The notes beneath the pieces were generated by a model. That model did no database searches. It was not told the DNA's origin and worked only from the letters and a program-made list of their open reading frames with translations. 64,000 nt of DNA from Rhodobacteraceae bacterium F11138 (GTDB lineage Bacteria; Pseudomonadota; Alphaproteobacteria; Rhodobacterales; Rhodobacteraceae): positions 62,001 to 126,000 of the forward strand of contig JAEKDP010000003.1 of NCBI GenBank assembly GCA_016521575.1, read 5' to 3'. Shown in pieces: positions 29,438-39,667 of the stretch; the stretch's first letter is position 1; each line of letters begins with the position of its first letter. Position numbers and translations under genes: made by a program.

Positions 29438-29465
29438 CCCGGCGCTTGAACTGAAGGAGACCCGC

Positions 29466-30608
29466 ATGCCTGTCGATCCCGTTGAACTGACCGCCCGCCT
29501 GGTTCAATGCCCATCGGTCACGCCGGCCGAGGGGGGCGCGCTGGTGCTGCTGGAAGGTGAACTGACCCTGGCCGGTTTCGAATGTACCCGTGTGGATCGC
29601 GGCGGGGTCAGCAACCTGTTTGCCCGCTGGGGCGAACAGGCCCATCCCCGCAGTTTCGGGTTCAACGGTCATACCGACGTGGTGCCTCTGGGTGACGAAG
29701 CGGCGTGGACCATGCCGCCTTTCGGGGCCGAGGTGAAAGACGGGGTGCTGTACGGGCGCGGCGCGACCGACATGAAATCCGGGGTCGCCGCCTTTGTCGC
29801 CGCCGCGATCGACTTTGTCCGTGACACACCGCCGGACGGCGCCATCATCCTGGCGATCACCGGCGACGAAGAGGGCGATGCGGTGAACGGCACGACGGCC
29901 TTGCTGGATCACATGCGACAGCATGGCGAAGCCATGTCGGTCTGTCTTGTCGGTGAACCGACCTGTCCCGAAAAAATGGGTGAGATGATCAAGATCGGGC
30001 GGCGCGGCTCGATGACGGCATGGTTCACCGTGACCGGCGTGCAGGGCCATTCCGCCTATCCGCACCGCGCCAACAATCCGTTGCCGGCAATGGCGCGGCT
30101 GATGGATCGCCTGGCGTCGCATACGCTGGACAGCGGAACCGAACATTTCGATGCGTCGACCCTGGCGGTGGTGACCATCGACACCGGCAATGACGCCACG
30201 AATGTGATCCCGGCGCAATGCAAGGGGACCGTGAATATCCGGTTCAACGATGCCCATACGGGGGCCGGGCTGTCGGAATGGCTGCAGGCCGAAGCCGCAG
30301 CCGTGGCTGACGACTTCACGGTGCAGATCGACACCAGAATCAAGATTTCCGGGGAAAGCTTTCTGACCCCGCCCGGCGCATTGTCGGATCTTGTCGCCCA
30401 TGCCGTGCAGTCCGAAACCGGGGTGCAGCCGGTCTTGTCGACCACCGGCGGGACGTCGGATGCCCGGTTCGTCAAGGACCATTGCCCGGTGGTTGAATTC
30501 GGCCTGGTGGGCCAGACCATGCATCAGGTCGATGAACGGGTCGAGGTGGCGCAGATCCGGCAGTTGAAATCGATCTATACCCGTATTCTGGGCGATTATT
30601 TCGCCTGA
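29466..30608 (+). CDS. dapE: Succinyl-diaminopimelate desuccinylase
   Basis: Removes succinate from N-succinyl-LL-diaminopimelate in lysine and peptidoglycan precursor synthesis. M20-family zinc enzyme of 380 aa. Metal and catalytic residues seen: His in FNGHTDVVP (near 69), Asp in [10 protein letters not shown] (near 102), the EE pair in [10 protein letters not shown] (near 137), and His in the final [11 protein letters not shown] (near 351). AAGGAG lies 7 bases before the ATG at 29466. Partner of dapD upstream. Confidence 0.96.
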   Translation: MPVDPVELTARLVQCPSVTPAEGGALVLLEGELTLAGFECTRVDRGGVSNLFARWGEQAHPRSFGFNGHTDVVPLGDEAAWTMPPFGAEVKDGVLYGRGATDMKSGVAAFVAAAIDFVRDTPPDGAIILAITGDEEGDAVNGTTALLDHMRQHGEAMSVCLVGEPTCPEKMGEMIKIGRRGSMTAWFTVTGVQGHSAYPHRANNPLPAMARLMDRLASHTLDSGTEHFDASTLAVVTIDTGNDATNVIPAQCKGTVNIRFNDAHTGAGLSEWLQAEAAAVADDFTVQIDTRIKISGESFLTPPGALSDLVAHAVQSETGVQPVLSTTGGTSDARFVKDHCPVVEFGLVGQTMHQVDERVEVAQIRQLKSIYTRILGDYFA

Positions 30609-30686
30609 TCGGCAACGGGTACACATCCGCCTGAACCGTCGCTTTTGCCGATGACGCAACGGCGGGGGCGTGTTAGATGCGCAAGC

Positions 30687-32939
30687 ATGACGCGCATTCC
30701 CAGCAAGGCTGAAATCCTCGACTGGATTTCAACCAACCCGACCCAGACCCACAAACGTGAGATTGCCAAGGCTTTTGGCATAAAGGGGGCGGACCGTATC
30801 GAGCTGAAGCGAGTTCTCAAGGAGCTTGAAGCCGAAGGCCACCTTGCCCGGCGCAAGCGGTCCTATGTGGACCCGGAACGGTTGCCGCCGGTCAGTGTGC
30901 TTCAGATCAAGGCCCCCGATGCCGATGGCGACCTGTTCGCCCGACCCTTGGAATGGCACGGCGAAGGCGTCGAACCCATCGTGCTGGTGGTGCCGCGCGC
31001 AAGCGATCCGGCCCTGGGAGAAGGCGACAGGATCCTGGCCCGCCTCACGGTCGTGACCGCCGAGGACCACAATTACGAAGCGCGCCTGATCCGGCGCATC
31101 GGCATCAATCCGAAACGCGTTCTGGGCATTTTCCGCAAAGGCGCGGAAGGCGGGCGTATCGTGCCGATCGACAAGGCGCAGAGCACACAATGGGCGGTGC
31201 CAGAAGACAACCGGTTCGGGGCCCGGGATGGCGAACTGGTCGAAGCCGAACAGGCCGGGCCGAAACAGCGCATGGGTCTGCCGCGTGCGCGCATCCTTAC
31301 CCGTCTGGGTGATCCCGGCGCACCACGCGCGGTATCGCTGATTGCGATTCATCAACACGGTATTCCGGACCAGTTTCCCGACGAGGTCATCGCAGAAGCC
31401 GATGCCTGCAAACCGCAGGGGCTGAATGGCCGCGAGGATTTGCGCGACATGCCGCTGATCACCATTGATCCGGCGGATGCACGCGACCACGACGATGCCT
31501 GTTTCGCCCAGGCGGACGACGATCCGGAAAACCCGGACGGGCATGTGGTCTGGGTGGCGATTGCCGATGTTGCGGCCTATGTGCGCTCGGCCGGTGCGCT
31601 GGACCGCGAGGCCCGCAAACGCGGCAACTCCAGCTATTTTCCGGACCGGGTCGTGCCGATGCTGCCGGATCGGCTGTCCGGGGATCTGTGTTCGTTGCAC
31701 GAAGGTGTTCCGCGTGCCTGCATCGCGGTGCGGATGCAACTGGACAAGGACGGCAACAAGATCTCGCACCGGTTCGTGCGTGGGCTGATGCGCTCGGCGG
31801 CGTCGTTGCATTATGGCGAGGTACAAGAGGCCATCGACGGCACCCCCAGCGATCGCACCGCACCCTTGCTGGAAACGGTGCTAAAGCCGATCTATGCGGC
31901 CTATGCCGCCCTGGTGCGCGCCCGCAACAATCGCCAGCCGCTGGATCTGGATTTGCCGGAACGGCGGATCGAACTGGGCGAGGACGGAACCGTGACCTCG
32001 GTCAATTTCCGCGAACGGCTGGATGCGCACCGGCTGATCGAGGAGTTCATGATCCTGGCCAATGTGGCGGCGGCAGAAACCCTGATCGCCAAGCGCTCGC
32101 CGCTGCTGTTCCGCGTGCATGAAGAACCGTCGCCCGAAAAGATGGACAGCCTGCGCGAGGTGGCCCAGTCGGCCGGGTACAATCTGGCCAAGGGGCAGGT
32201 GCTGCAGACCCGGCACCTGAACGCGCTGCTGCGCGCCGCCGAGGGCAGCGAGAACGACGAGCTGATCAACCTGTCGACCCTGCGGGCGATGACCCAAGCC
32301 TATTATTCGCCGCAGAACTATGGGCATTTCGGCTTGGCGCTGCAGCATTATGCGCATTTCACCTCGCCGATCCGCCGCTATGCCGATCTGATCGTGCACC
32401 GGGCGCTGATCACGGCGCATGGCTGGGGCAAGGATGGGTTGACCGCCGAGGACATCGACAGTCTTGAACGCACCGCCGAGCATATTTCGGATACCGAACG
32501 CCGGTCCATGATGGCCGAGCGTGACACCACGGATCGTTATCTGGCCGCCTATCTGTCGGAACGGGTCGGCACCGAGCTGACGGGCCGGATCAGCGGGATC
32601 GCCCGGTTCGGAGCCTTCGTCAAACTGGATGAGACCGGGGCCGATGGGCTGATCCCGGTGCGTACCATCGGCCGTGAATATTTCCATTTCGATCGCGACG
32701 CAGGCACCCTGATGGGGGCGGATACCGGGTTCACGCTGGGCATTGGCCAGCGTGTCACCGTGCGCTTGACCCAGGCAACGCCAGTAACCGGCGGGCTGGA
32801 GCTGGAGCTGCTGACCGTCGAAGACAAGGCCATGCCCAAAAGCCCGTCCCCGGCCGGGCGCAGCCCCCGCCGCAAGGCCGCGCGCGGCAAACGCAAGGCC
32901 GACAAGATCAAACGCAAAGTCACCCGCAAGCGCAAGTGA
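30687..32939 (+). CDS. rnr: Ribonuclease R
   Basis: Processive 3'-5' exoribonuclease of the RNB family that unwinds structured RNA. 750 aa: an N-terminal helix-turn-helix-like region (1-70), cold-shock domains, the RNB catalytic domain with the acidic cluster DPADARDHDDACFA (near 262), an S1 domain (about 630-715), and a very basic Lys/Arg tail that helps bind structured RNA. Start at the ATG 30687; no clear Shine-Dalgarno is seen and TTAGAT sits 8 bases upstream, so a leaderless start is possible. Confidence 0.95.
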   Translation: MTRIPSKAEILDWISTNPTQTHKREIAKAFGIKGADRIELKRVLKELEAEGHLARRKRSYVDPERLPPVSVLQIKAPDADGDLFARPLEWHGEGVEPIVLVVPRASDPALGEGDRILARLTVVTAEDHNYEARLIRRIGINPKRVLGIFRKGAEGGRIVPIDKAQSTQWAVPEDNRFGARDGELVEAEQAGPKQRMGLPRARILTRLGDPGAPRAVSLIAIHQHGIPDQFPDEVIAEADACKPQGLNGREDLRDMPLITIDPADARDHDDACFAQADDDPENPDGHVVWVAIADVAAYVRSAGALDREARKRGNSSYFPDRVVPMLPDRLSGDLCSLHEGVPRACIAVRMQLDKDGNKISHRFVRGLMRSAASLHYGEVQEAIDGTPSDRTAPLLETVLKPIYAAYAALVRARNNRQPLDLDLPERRIELGEDGTVTSVNFRERLDAHRLIEEFMILANVAAAETLIAKRSPLLFRVHEEPSPEKMDSLREVAQSAGYNLAKGQVLQTRHLNALLRAAEGSENDELINLSTLRAMTQAYYSPQNYGHFGLALQHYAHFTSPIRRYADLIVHRALITAHGWGKDGLTAEDIDSLERTAEHISDTERRSMMAERDTTDRYLAAYLSERVGTELTGRISGIARFGAFVKLDETGADGLIPVRTIGREYFHFDRDAGTLMGADTGFTLGIGQRVTVRLTQATPVTGGLELELLTVEDKAMPKSPSPAGRSPRRKAARGKRKADKIKRKVTRKRK

Positions 32940-33182
32940 CTCTGCCAAAGCTGTCACCCATGGGGGCGGGAGTCCGCAAACAGCCGATATCCGCTGGGGT
33001 CCGCGATCCGCGCGCAACTCAAAGGCAAGAATGAAATAAGGGATGCCAATCCTGTCCAGCCGACACAGTGAATGATGCAGGTGAGAACCCGCAGTGGACT
33101 CGAAGCGGAATGACAATTTTGAGCCCGAAGCTGTCGATGCCGTGTCATGCTTTGAACCGCAGAGGAGAGAACGGAGGCGGTG

Positions 33183-33791
33183 TCACTGACCGGCTTGTTT
33201 TGCTTCGTACTTCTCCCAAACGTGCATCCAGCCCTTCTGACGTGCATCGGCCAGAAAAAGTTTCTTCCGTGCGTCGGTCGTTTCTAGGTTTCGGTACTTT
33301 CCACCCGAGAACTTTGGCCAGTCAATTGCCAGGCCCAGTTTCACCATTTCAGCGGAAAGATCCCGCCCATCCGACAGGTAACACTGCGCAACTGTTCGGC
33401 CATATTCATCTCTTTCGGAGATTTCTGCTCTGACGATTTGTCCTTTGCATAATTTGTGCAAAGCCCATTTGGCCTTCTTCCCATATGGATGATTTAGTTC
33501 GGGCGCATCGACCCCAAACAACCGGATCTGCGTTTTCCCTATTTTTATTGTGTCGCCATCGGTTACATAGACGGCGCCTGTCAAAATTTGTTTTTGAGGT
33601 AGGTGCGTTGAGTTTTTCTCATCAAATCGCGAAGGCTTAGCCGTTCTGATTGCACTGGAACGTACTCGTGTTGATGGTGGTTCCGATGTCGAAGTTGTTT
33701 GTGACGGACGGCTGCGACCTTCAGAGTGCCCCAATCTAGAGACGAAAAATATGGCTGCTACGAGAACAACAATGATTAAAATAATCTCCAT
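33183..33791 (-). CDS. Membrane-anchored staphylococcal-nuclease-like protein
   Basis: 202 aa: one N-terminal hydrophobic helix (2-18), a Ser/Thr-rich linker (20-65), then an SNase domain (about 68-195). The catalytic set is intact: R90 (QIRL), D95 and E98 (GVDAPELN), and R132 (EYGR), with the metal residue area VTDGDT at 76-81. The nuclease should sit on the periplasmic face or outside. Its DNA is AT-richer than its neighbours and uses A/T third positions more, suggesting recent arrival. It faces rnr tail to tail across 243 bases with no other clear gene. Confidence 0.85.
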   Translation of the reverse strand: MEIILIIVVLVAAIFFVSRLGHSEGRSRPSQTTSTSEPPSTRVRSSAIRTAKPSRFDEKNSTHLPQKQILTGAVYVTDGDTIKIGKTQIRLFGVDAPELNHPYGKKAKWALHKLCKGQIVRAEISERDEYGRTVAQCYLSDGRDLSAEMVKLGLAIDWPKFSGGKYRNLETTDARKKLFLADARQKGWMHVWEKYEAKQAGQ

Positions 33792-34287
33792 GTCATTTAC
33801 TTTCTAGAGTTGCTTTATCGCTGACGTCTTTCCATTATATGGTTGTTTTCGAAGCAACTTCGATTCTGGTTCTCAGCCAATATCTTACGATTTCCAGCCA
33901 AAGTTACTTTGGTTTTCGCTTTTGAGTTTATCGGAGAAGTCGCTGCACCCAATGTCGACCGCTTGGCTGTTTCAAGGGACTTGTTCGGGCCAGGCATCGT
34001 AGAAAACTCGTGGGGCTTCTAATGCTGGATGATCCCACTGAGCCAGAGCCGGAAAAGTCTCACTCTGCTGACACTCATCTACCTTGGGTGAAGACTGCGC
34101 ATCAAATGGCCGCTTTGTCCCGCACAGCCGACATTCACCGCATCCGGGGTCCGAAGAAATCTTGGGGAACTGACTGCTGACGATCGTGTTGCCTAGAACG
34201 GTGATCGTCTCTGTGGGGCATCCATTTGCGGCAGTGGCCCCGCCAATCCTGGCGAGGCCCTTTGTGTTGGTTATCTGGCGTTGGCCG
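33792..34287. other. AT-richer stretch without a confident gene
   Basis: About 500 bases between the nuclease and aldehyde dehydrogenase genes. Two weak frames are present. On the minus strand the frame 33972-34364, overlapping the end of the dehydrogenase gene, holds a CxxCxxC-like GCGECRLCGTKRPF; on the plus strand an ATG at 34022 opens 52 codons (stop 34180). Neither has a ribosome binding site or convincing codon use. It may be gene remains of an insertion. No tRNA or direct repeat was seen. Confidence 0.5.
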
Positions 34288-35727
34288 TTATTCCGGGGTC
34301 CAGTCGCTGACCGCCTTGACTTCGAGAAAGTCCTCGATGCCATAGATACCGCCTTCGCGCCCATTGCCAGATTGTTTCATGCCGCCAAATGGCGATCCGG
34401 CGCCACGGGGTTTGCCGTTCATTTCCACCATTCCCGCGCGCAGGCGCCGCGCCATGCGGTTGGCCCGTGCCCCGTCCTGGGTTTGAACATAGTCGGTCAG
34501 CCCATAGGGCGTGTCATTGGCGATTTCGACCGCTTCTTCTTCGCTGTCAAAGGGGATCATCGACAGGACCGGGCCAAAGATTTCTTCGCGTGCGATGGTC
34601 ATCTGGTTGTTCACATCGGCAAAGACCGTTGGCTTGACGTAGAAGCCCTTGTTCAACCCGTCGGGCCGGCCGGTGCCGCCTGCAACCAGGCGCGCGCCTT
34701 CGTCGATGCCTTTCTGGATCAGATCCTGGATCTTGTTCCACTGCATCTCGTTCACCACCGGGCCTATGTGGCGGCCTTCCTCATGCGCGCTGCCCACGGT
34801 AACCGCATTGGCAACCTGGGCCGCGGTTTCCACCGCAGCATCATAGATATCGCGCTGCACCAGCATCCGGCTGGGGGCGTTGCAGGACTGGCCGGTGTTG
34901 TTCATCATGTGCAGCACGCCGCGTTTCACCGCCTTTTCATCGGCGTCGGCAAAGATCACGTTGGCCCCTTTGCCGCCCAGTTCAAGATGCACCTTCTTCA
35001 AGGTGTCGGCGGCATTTTTGGAAATCGCCGTGCCCGCGCGGGTCGAGCCGGTAAAGCTGACCATGTCCACATCGGGATGGGCGCTGAGCTGGCTGCCGAC
35101 GCCCGCGCCATCGCCGTTGACCAGATTGAAAACACCGGCGGGGAAACCCGCTTCGTGCATCATTTCCGCAAACACCATTGCGTTCAGCGGGCTTTGCTCG
35201 GACGGTTTCAGAACCATCGTGCAGCCCGCGATCGCGGCCGCGCCGACCTTGAGCGTGATCTGGTTCATCGGCCAGTTCCACGGCGTGATCAGGGCGGCAA
35301 CCCCGACCGCTTCGTGGATGATCCGGTCGTTAGGGGCATGATCGCCCAGCGGACGGTCGAATTCGAACGCCTTGGCGGCCTTGACGAAGTTGCTCAGATG
35401 CCATGTTCCGGCCCCCGTCTGCTGGCTGCGTGCCATATCGATGGGCGCGCCCATCTCTGTGCTCATGGCCTTTGCCAGATCTTCGATCCGGGTTTGATAG
35501 ATTTCGATCAGCTTTTCGACCAATGCGATGCGGTCGGCCACAGGCGTCGCCATCCAGCCCGGCAGGGCGGCCTTGGCAGCGGCCACGGCGGCGTTGGTGT
35601 CGGCCTCTCCCCCCAGAGAAATCACCGCACAGGGTTCTTCCGTCGACGGATCGATGACCTGGAAATCATTGGCCTGCGCCGGGGCGACCCATTGCCCGTT
35701 GACATAAAAATCGCGTTTCTCGATCAT
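34288..35727 (-). CDS. NAD(P)-dependent aldehyde dehydrogenase
   Basis: 479-aa ALDH-superfamily enzyme oxidising an aldehyde to an acid. Catalytic C282 in NTGQSCNAPS, general base E249 in LELGGK, cofactor motif FTGSTRAG near 226, and the PWNWPMNQ motif near 150. The motifs place it close to broad-substrate ALDHs; the substrate cannot be told. Start ATG 35727, with GGAG seven bases upstream. It is divergent from the peroxiredoxin gene 167 bases away, so the pair may share a control region. Confidence 0.92.
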   Translation of the reverse strand: MIEKRDFYVNGQWVAPAQANDFQVIDPSTEEPCAVISLGGEADTNAAVAAAKAALPGWMATPVADRIALVEKLIEIYQTRIEDLAKAMSTEMGAPIDMARSQQTGAGTWHLSNFVKAAKAFEFDRPLGDHAPNDRIIHEAVGVAALITPWNWPMNQITLKVGAAAIAGCTMVLKPSEQSPLNAMVFAEMMHEAGFPAGVFNLVNGDGAGVGSQLSAHPDVDMVSFTGSTRAGTAISKNAADTLKKVHLELGGKGANVIFADADEKAVKRGVLHMMNNTGQSCNAPSRMLVQRDIYDAAVETAAQVANAVTVGSAHEEGRHIGPVVNEMQWNKIQDLIQKGIDEGARLVAGGTGRPDGLNKGFYVKPTVFADVNNQMTIAREEIFGPVLSMIPFDSEEEAVEIANDTPYGLTDYVQTQDGARANRMARRLRAGMVEMNGKPRGAGSPFGGMKQSGNGREGGIYGIEDFLEVKAVSDWTPE

Positions 35728-35893
35728 GGTTGGAACTCCCGTTTCCTTCACTGATCCGACCACTCGGTCGGGATTCGCGGCACTCTGTCACTGCTATGGC
35801 GGCAGGGCAAGAGAGGGGATGAAACCGCATCCCGAAGACATTAGGTTCAGAGTGACACCGAGTCGTCATGAAATTTGCATTAGGGAGACCACA

Positions 35894-36547
35894 ATGGGTT
35901 TGCGCATCAACGATACAGTCCCGAATTTTACCGCCGAAACCGATCAGGGTACGATCCAGTTCCACGATTGGATTGCGGATAGCTGGGCGATCCTGTTTTC
36001 ACATCCCAAGGATTTCACCCCGGTCTGCACCACCGAGTTTGGCGCCGTGGCGCAACTGAACGATGAATGGGCCAAGCGCGACACCAAGGTGATCGGCGTG
36101 TCCGTGGACGGGGTCGAAGACCACAAGAAATGGAAAGGCGATATCGAGACATTCGCCGGAACGTCAGCGGGCTTTCCGATCATCGCCGACGAAGGGTTGG
36201 CTGTTTCCAAGGCCTTCGACATGCTGCCGGCCGAAGCCTATCTGCCCGACGGCCGCACACCTGCCGACAGCGCCACGGTGCGTTCGGTTTTCATCATCGG
36301 CCCGGACAAGCAGCTCAAGCTGTCGATGACCTATCCGATGAACGTGGGGCGCAACTTTGCCGAAGTCTTGCGCGCATTGGACGGGTTGCAGACCGCGGCC
36401 AAGGAAAATGTGGCAACCCCGGCGAACTGGAACGTCGGTGACGACGTGGTCATCCCGACCGGCGTGAACGACGCGGATGCCAAGGAGAAATACGGTGAAT
36501 TCACCACGCATTTCCCCTATCTGCGCACCGCGAAGCTGCCGGGCTAG
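35894..36547 (+). CDS. 1-Cys peroxiredoxin (Prx6 type)
   Basis: 217-aa peroxiredoxin that reduces hydrogen peroxide or lipid peroxides. The peroxidatic cysteine C45 lies in HPKDFTPVCTTEFG, and it is the only cysteine in the protein, so there is no resolving Cys; the long C-terminal arm (from about 165) is the Prx6-type dimer region. AGGGAG lies about 7 bases before the ATG. Its end overlaps the convergent GT25 gene by 4 bases, and a hairpin GGGCGCAGG/CCTGCGCCC (36557-36578) just after the stop may end its transcript. Confidence 0.95.
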   Translation: MGLRINDTVPNFTAETDQGTIQFHDWIADSWAILFSHPKDFTPVCTTEFGAVAQLNDEWAKRDTKVIGVSVDGVEDHKKWKGDIETFAGTSAGFPIIADEGLAVSKAFDMLPAEAYLPDGRTPADSATVRSVFIIGPDKQLKLSMTYPMNVGRNFAEVLRALDGLQTAAKENVATPANWNVGDDVVIPTGVNDADAKEKYGEFTTHFPYLRTAKLPG

Positions 36548-37260
36548 GCATGTTGCGGGCGCAGGGCGACCTGCGCCCGGTATCGTGCCCGTTTGATTTC
36601 GCGCGCCAGTTTCCCGCTGGCGCGCGTTTTGACCTGAATGGTCGAGCCGCCGATCTGCCCAGCGATTTCGGCATTCCCTGTGCCCAGAATGGTATGCACC
36701 GGCTGGGCCGTGACCCAATGCATCTGAAGCAGGGTATCAATCGGGCGGTCGATCCGGTCGGTGGATGACAGCAGCCGCGCTGCCGCATCACGGCCCACCA
36801 CCTGACAAATGCACTGCAACCCGATCCTGCGCGGCAGGATGAACTGAAGCTCTCTGTCGCTGGCCAGGGTCCGCGCAGGTTGTTCGCGCTGTTTGACGGG
36901 CAGCCTTATATACATATCGCAGCTGCCATGCGCATGGATCAAGGCCATGGCCCGCTTCAGCCGGGCGGGATCGACCTGCAGATCATCTTCGGCAATCAGC
37001 GCATAATCCCAACCGGCGTCAATGATCCGGCGCCAACAGCGGCGATGGCTTTCGAAGACCCCGATCTCGGCTGGCCGCAAGGCAAAGGGATAGTGGGGTC
37101 GATGCAGGTCTCCGGGCCTGGTCCGCACATCCGGTTCACGTTGCGGATCGCGCCCGTCGACCGCCTGAATCAGTTCTGCCCCGGGCAAGGTGCCGCGCAA
37201 CTTTTCAGCGTTGGCGCGGCGTGCGGTGCTGGAGGGCATGTGAATGATGAGCGACTGCAT
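36544..37260 (-). CDS. Glycosyltransferase family 25 (LPS type)
   Basis: 238-aa cytosolic GT25-like protein, probably adding a sugar to LPS or another surface glycan. The start MQSLIIHMPSSTARRAN is typical, ALRPAEIGVFESHRRCW (near 60-76) and the metal-binding EDD at 91-93 (LIAEDDLQVD) are family hallmarks. No other glycan genes are next to it, so the acceptor is unknown. It lies downstream of the pnp terminator and converges with the peroxiredoxin gene. Confidence 0.85.
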   Translation of the reverse strand: MQSLIIHMPSSTARRANAEKLRGTLPGAELIQAVDGRDPQREPDVRTRPGDLHRPHYPFALRPAEIGVFESHRRCWRRIIDAGWDYALIAEDDLQVDPARLKRAMALIHAHGSCDMYIRLPVKQREQPARTLASDRELQFILPRRIGLQCICQVVGRDAAARLLSSTDRIDRPIDTLLQMHWVTAQPVHTILGTGNAEIAGQIGGSTIQVKTRASGKLAREIKRARYRAQVALRPQHA

Positions 37261-37332
37261 ATGTGTTGACTACAGCGGATACCGGGCCGTTGAAAGACCA
37301 TGCGCCCACCCGTGCCGACATCCCGCAGACAT

Positions 37333-37367
37333 GAACAGGCCCCGAACCATGGGTCCGGGGCCTGTTC
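37333..37367 (-). terminator. Hairpin downstream of pnp
   Basis: GAACAGGCCCCG (37333-37344) pairs perfectly with CGGGGCCTGTTC (37356-37367). It lies between the pnp stop and the GT25 start. The T-run is short on either strand; by position it is the pnp terminator. The 229-base gap holds no gene I can support. Confidence 0.65.
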
Positions 37368-37489
37368 TTCTGACTATCCGCAGACCGTTGTGCAATCCGC
37401 CTTGAACCCGCATCACCTTTCGCTGCCTGAAATCAGAGATTTCAACGCGATAGGTGATAAGTGATAGATCAGGTCAAAGGCGGAACGCT

Positions 37490-39622
37490 TTAGTCGGCGG
37501 CTTCTTCCTTCTTGATTTCCTCGCCGGTTTCCTGGTCGATCATCTTCATCGACAGGCGGACCTTGCCGCGATCATCAAAGCCCAGCAGCTTGACCTTGAC
37601 CTCCTGGCCTTCCTTCAGAACGTCCGAGGGATGGTTCAGGCGGCGGTTTTCGATCTGGGACACATGCACCAGGCCGTCGCGCTTGCCAAAGAAGTTCACG
37701 AAGGCACCGAAATCGACGATCTTGACGACCTTTCCGGTATAGATCTTGCCTTCTTCCGGCTCGGCCACGATCGAATGGATCATGTCATAGGCCTTTTTGA
37801 TCGATTCACCGTCAGGCGACGCAATCTTGATGATGCCGTCGTCGTTGATGTCTACCTTGGCGCCGGACACTTCGACGATTTCGCGGATCACCTTGCCGCC
37901 GGACCCGATCACTTCGCGGATCTTGTCGGTGGGCACCTGCATGGTTTCGATGCGCGGTGCGTGAACAGAGAATTCCGCAGCGCCGGACAGCGCCTTGTTC
38001 ATCTCGCCCAGAATGTGCAAACGGCCTGCCTTGGCCTGGGCCAGGGCTTTTTCCATGATCTCGGGCGTGATGCCGGCGACCTTGATGTCCATCTGCAAGC
38101 TGGTGATGCCGTTCTCGGTTCCCGCAACCTTGAAATCCATGTCGCCCAGGTGGTCTTCGTCACCCAAGATGTCGGACAGGATCGCATAGGAGCCGTCGTC
38201 TTCCAGGATCAGACCCATGGCGACACCGGCAACGGGTGCTTTCAGTGGCACACCCGCATCCATCATCGACAGCGAACCGCCACAGACCGACGCCATCGAG
38301 CTTGATCCGTTGGATTCGGTGATCTCGGACACGACGCGGATCGTATAGGGGAAATCGGTCGCCGCGGGCAGAACCGCCTGCAAGGCGCGCCAGGCCAGCT
38401 TGCCGTGGCCGATTTCGCGACGGCCGGTAAAGCCGAAACGCCCGACTTCGCCAACCGAATAGGGCGGGAAGTTGTAATGCAGCAGGAAGTTGGACTTGAA
38501 GTTGCCATGCAGCGCGTCGATGAACTGTTCGTCGTCGCCGGTGCCCAGCGTGGTCACGACCAGACCCTGGGTTTCCCCGCGGGTGAACAGCGCCGAGCCG
38601 TGAGTCCGTGGCAACAGGCCGGTTTCGGCCGTGATGTCGCGGATTTCGTCGGTCTTGCGGCCGTCGATCCGCGTGCCGGATTTCACCACATCGCCGCGCA
38701 GGATGCCGGCTTCAAGCTTTTTCAGCGCGGAACCAAGGTTTTCATCTTCCTTCTGTTCATCGCTCAGCTTGTCCATGATCGCTTCGCGGGCGGCGGCCAC
38801 GGCTGTGGTGCGCTCTTGCTTGTCAGCGATCGCAAAGGCGGCGCGCATCTGGGTTTCGCCAGCGGCTTTGACCGCGTCGAACAGATCCGAGTAATCCACC
38901 GGCTGGAAATCGAACGGCTCTTTGGCCGCATCTTCGGCCAGCGAGATGATCAGGTCGATCACCGGCTGGATCTGCTCGTGCGCAAAGGTCACGGCACCCA
39001 GCATTTCCGCTTCGGTCAGTTCATAGGCTTCGGATTCGACCATCATGACCGCGTCCTTGGTGCCGGCCACGACCAGATCCAGACGCTGTTCGGGGTTCAG
39101 GCGCAGGTCCTGCATGTCGTCCACGGTCGGGTTCAGAACGTATTCGCCGTCCTCGAAACCAACGCGGCAACCGGCGATCGGGCCCATGAACGGCGCACCC
39201 GACAGGGTCAGCGCGGCGCTGGCGGCGATCATCGACACGATGTCGGGGTCATTGACCAGATCGTGGCTCAGCACGGTACAGATCACCAGGACCTCGTTCT
39301 TGAAACCGGGCACGAACAGCGGGCGGATCGGACGGTCGATCAGTCGGCTGGTCAGTGTCTCTTTCTCGGTGGGTCGCGCTTCGCGTTTGAAAAAGCCGCC
39401 CGGGATTTTACCGGCGGCGTAATATTTCTCGTTGTAGTGAACCGTCAGCGGAAAGAAATCCTGACCCGGCTTTTGCTTCTTGGCAAAAGTCACGTTGGCC
39501 ATGACGCTGGTTTCACCCAGTGTGGCGATGACACTGCCATCTGCCTGGCGGGCAACCTTGCCCGTTTCCAGTGTCAGCGTTTCCTCGCCCCACTGCATCG
39601 ACTTCGTCGTTACATTAAACAT
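37490..39622 (-). CDS. pnp: Polynucleotide phosphorylase
   Basis: Phosphorolytic 3'-5' exoribonuclease, a degradosome-type enzyme. 710 aa, normal: two RNase PH domains (about 10-230 and 310-545) with an alpha-helical domain between, a KH domain (about 555-612, [12 protein letters not shown]) and an S1 domain (about 620-690, [11 protein letters not shown]), then a short acidic tail. AGGAAA lies about 7 bases before the ATG. rpsO, its common partner, is not upstream here. A hairpin sits just before the ribosome binding site. Confidence 0.97.
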   Translation of the reverse strand: MFNVTTKSMQWGEETLTLETGKVARQADGSVIATLGETSVMANVTFAKKQKPGQDFFPLTVHYNEKYYAAGKIPGGFFKREARPTEKETLTSRLIDRPIRPLFVPGFKNEVLVICTVLSHDLVNDPDIVSMIAASAALTLSGAPFMGPIAGCRVGFEDGEYVLNPTVDDMQDLRLNPEQRLDLVVAGTKDAVMMVESEAYELTEAEMLGAVTFAHEQIQPVIDLIISLAEDAAKEPFDFQPVDYSDLFDAVKAAGETQMRAAFAIADKQERTTAVAAAREAIMDKLSDEQKEDENLGSALKKLEAGILRGDVVKSGTRIDGRKTDEIRDITAETGLLPRTHGSALFTRGETQGLVVTTLGTGDDEQFIDALHGNFKSNFLLHYNFPPYSVGEVGRFGFTGRREIGHGKLAWRALQAVLPAATDFPYTIRVVSEITESNGSSSMASVCGGSLSMMDAGVPLKAPVAGVAMGLILEDDGSYAILSDILGDEDHLGDMDFKVAGTENGITSLQMDIKVAGITPEIMEKALAQAKAGRLHILGEMNKALSGAAEFSVHAPRIETMQVPTDKIREVIGSGGKVIREIVEVSGAKVDINDDGIIKIASPDGESIKKAYDMIHSIVAEPEEGKIYTGKVVKIVDFGAFVNFFGKRDGLVHVSQIENRRLNHPSDVLKEGQEVKVKLLGFDDRGKVRLSMKMIDQETGEEIKKEEAAD

Positions 39623-39638
39623 CTATCGTTTCCTGTAT

Positions 39639-39667
39639 GCGAGCACTCCCGGCCCTCCGGGTCTCGC
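39639..39667 (-). promoter_or_regulatory. Hairpin in the pnp 5' leader
   Basis: GCGAG (39639-39643) with CTCGC (39663-39667), and inner CCCGG with CCGGG, form a stem-loop that ends a few bases before the pnp ribosome binding site. In enterobacteria a pnp leader stem cut by RNase III underlies autocontrol; by analogy this may act likewise. Confidence 0.4.

Noticed and set aside
32954-33247. 97-codon minus-strand frame between rnr and the nuclease gene
   Set aside because: Overlaps the nuclease 3' end and has no good start or motif.
33815-33997. 60-codon minus-strand frame after the nuclease region
   Set aside because: No ribosome binding site, odd composition, no family; left as part of the non-coding patch.
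37430-37475. Short repeats around GTGATA downstream of pnp
   Set aside because: Only two short copies with no regular spacing; not a supported element.
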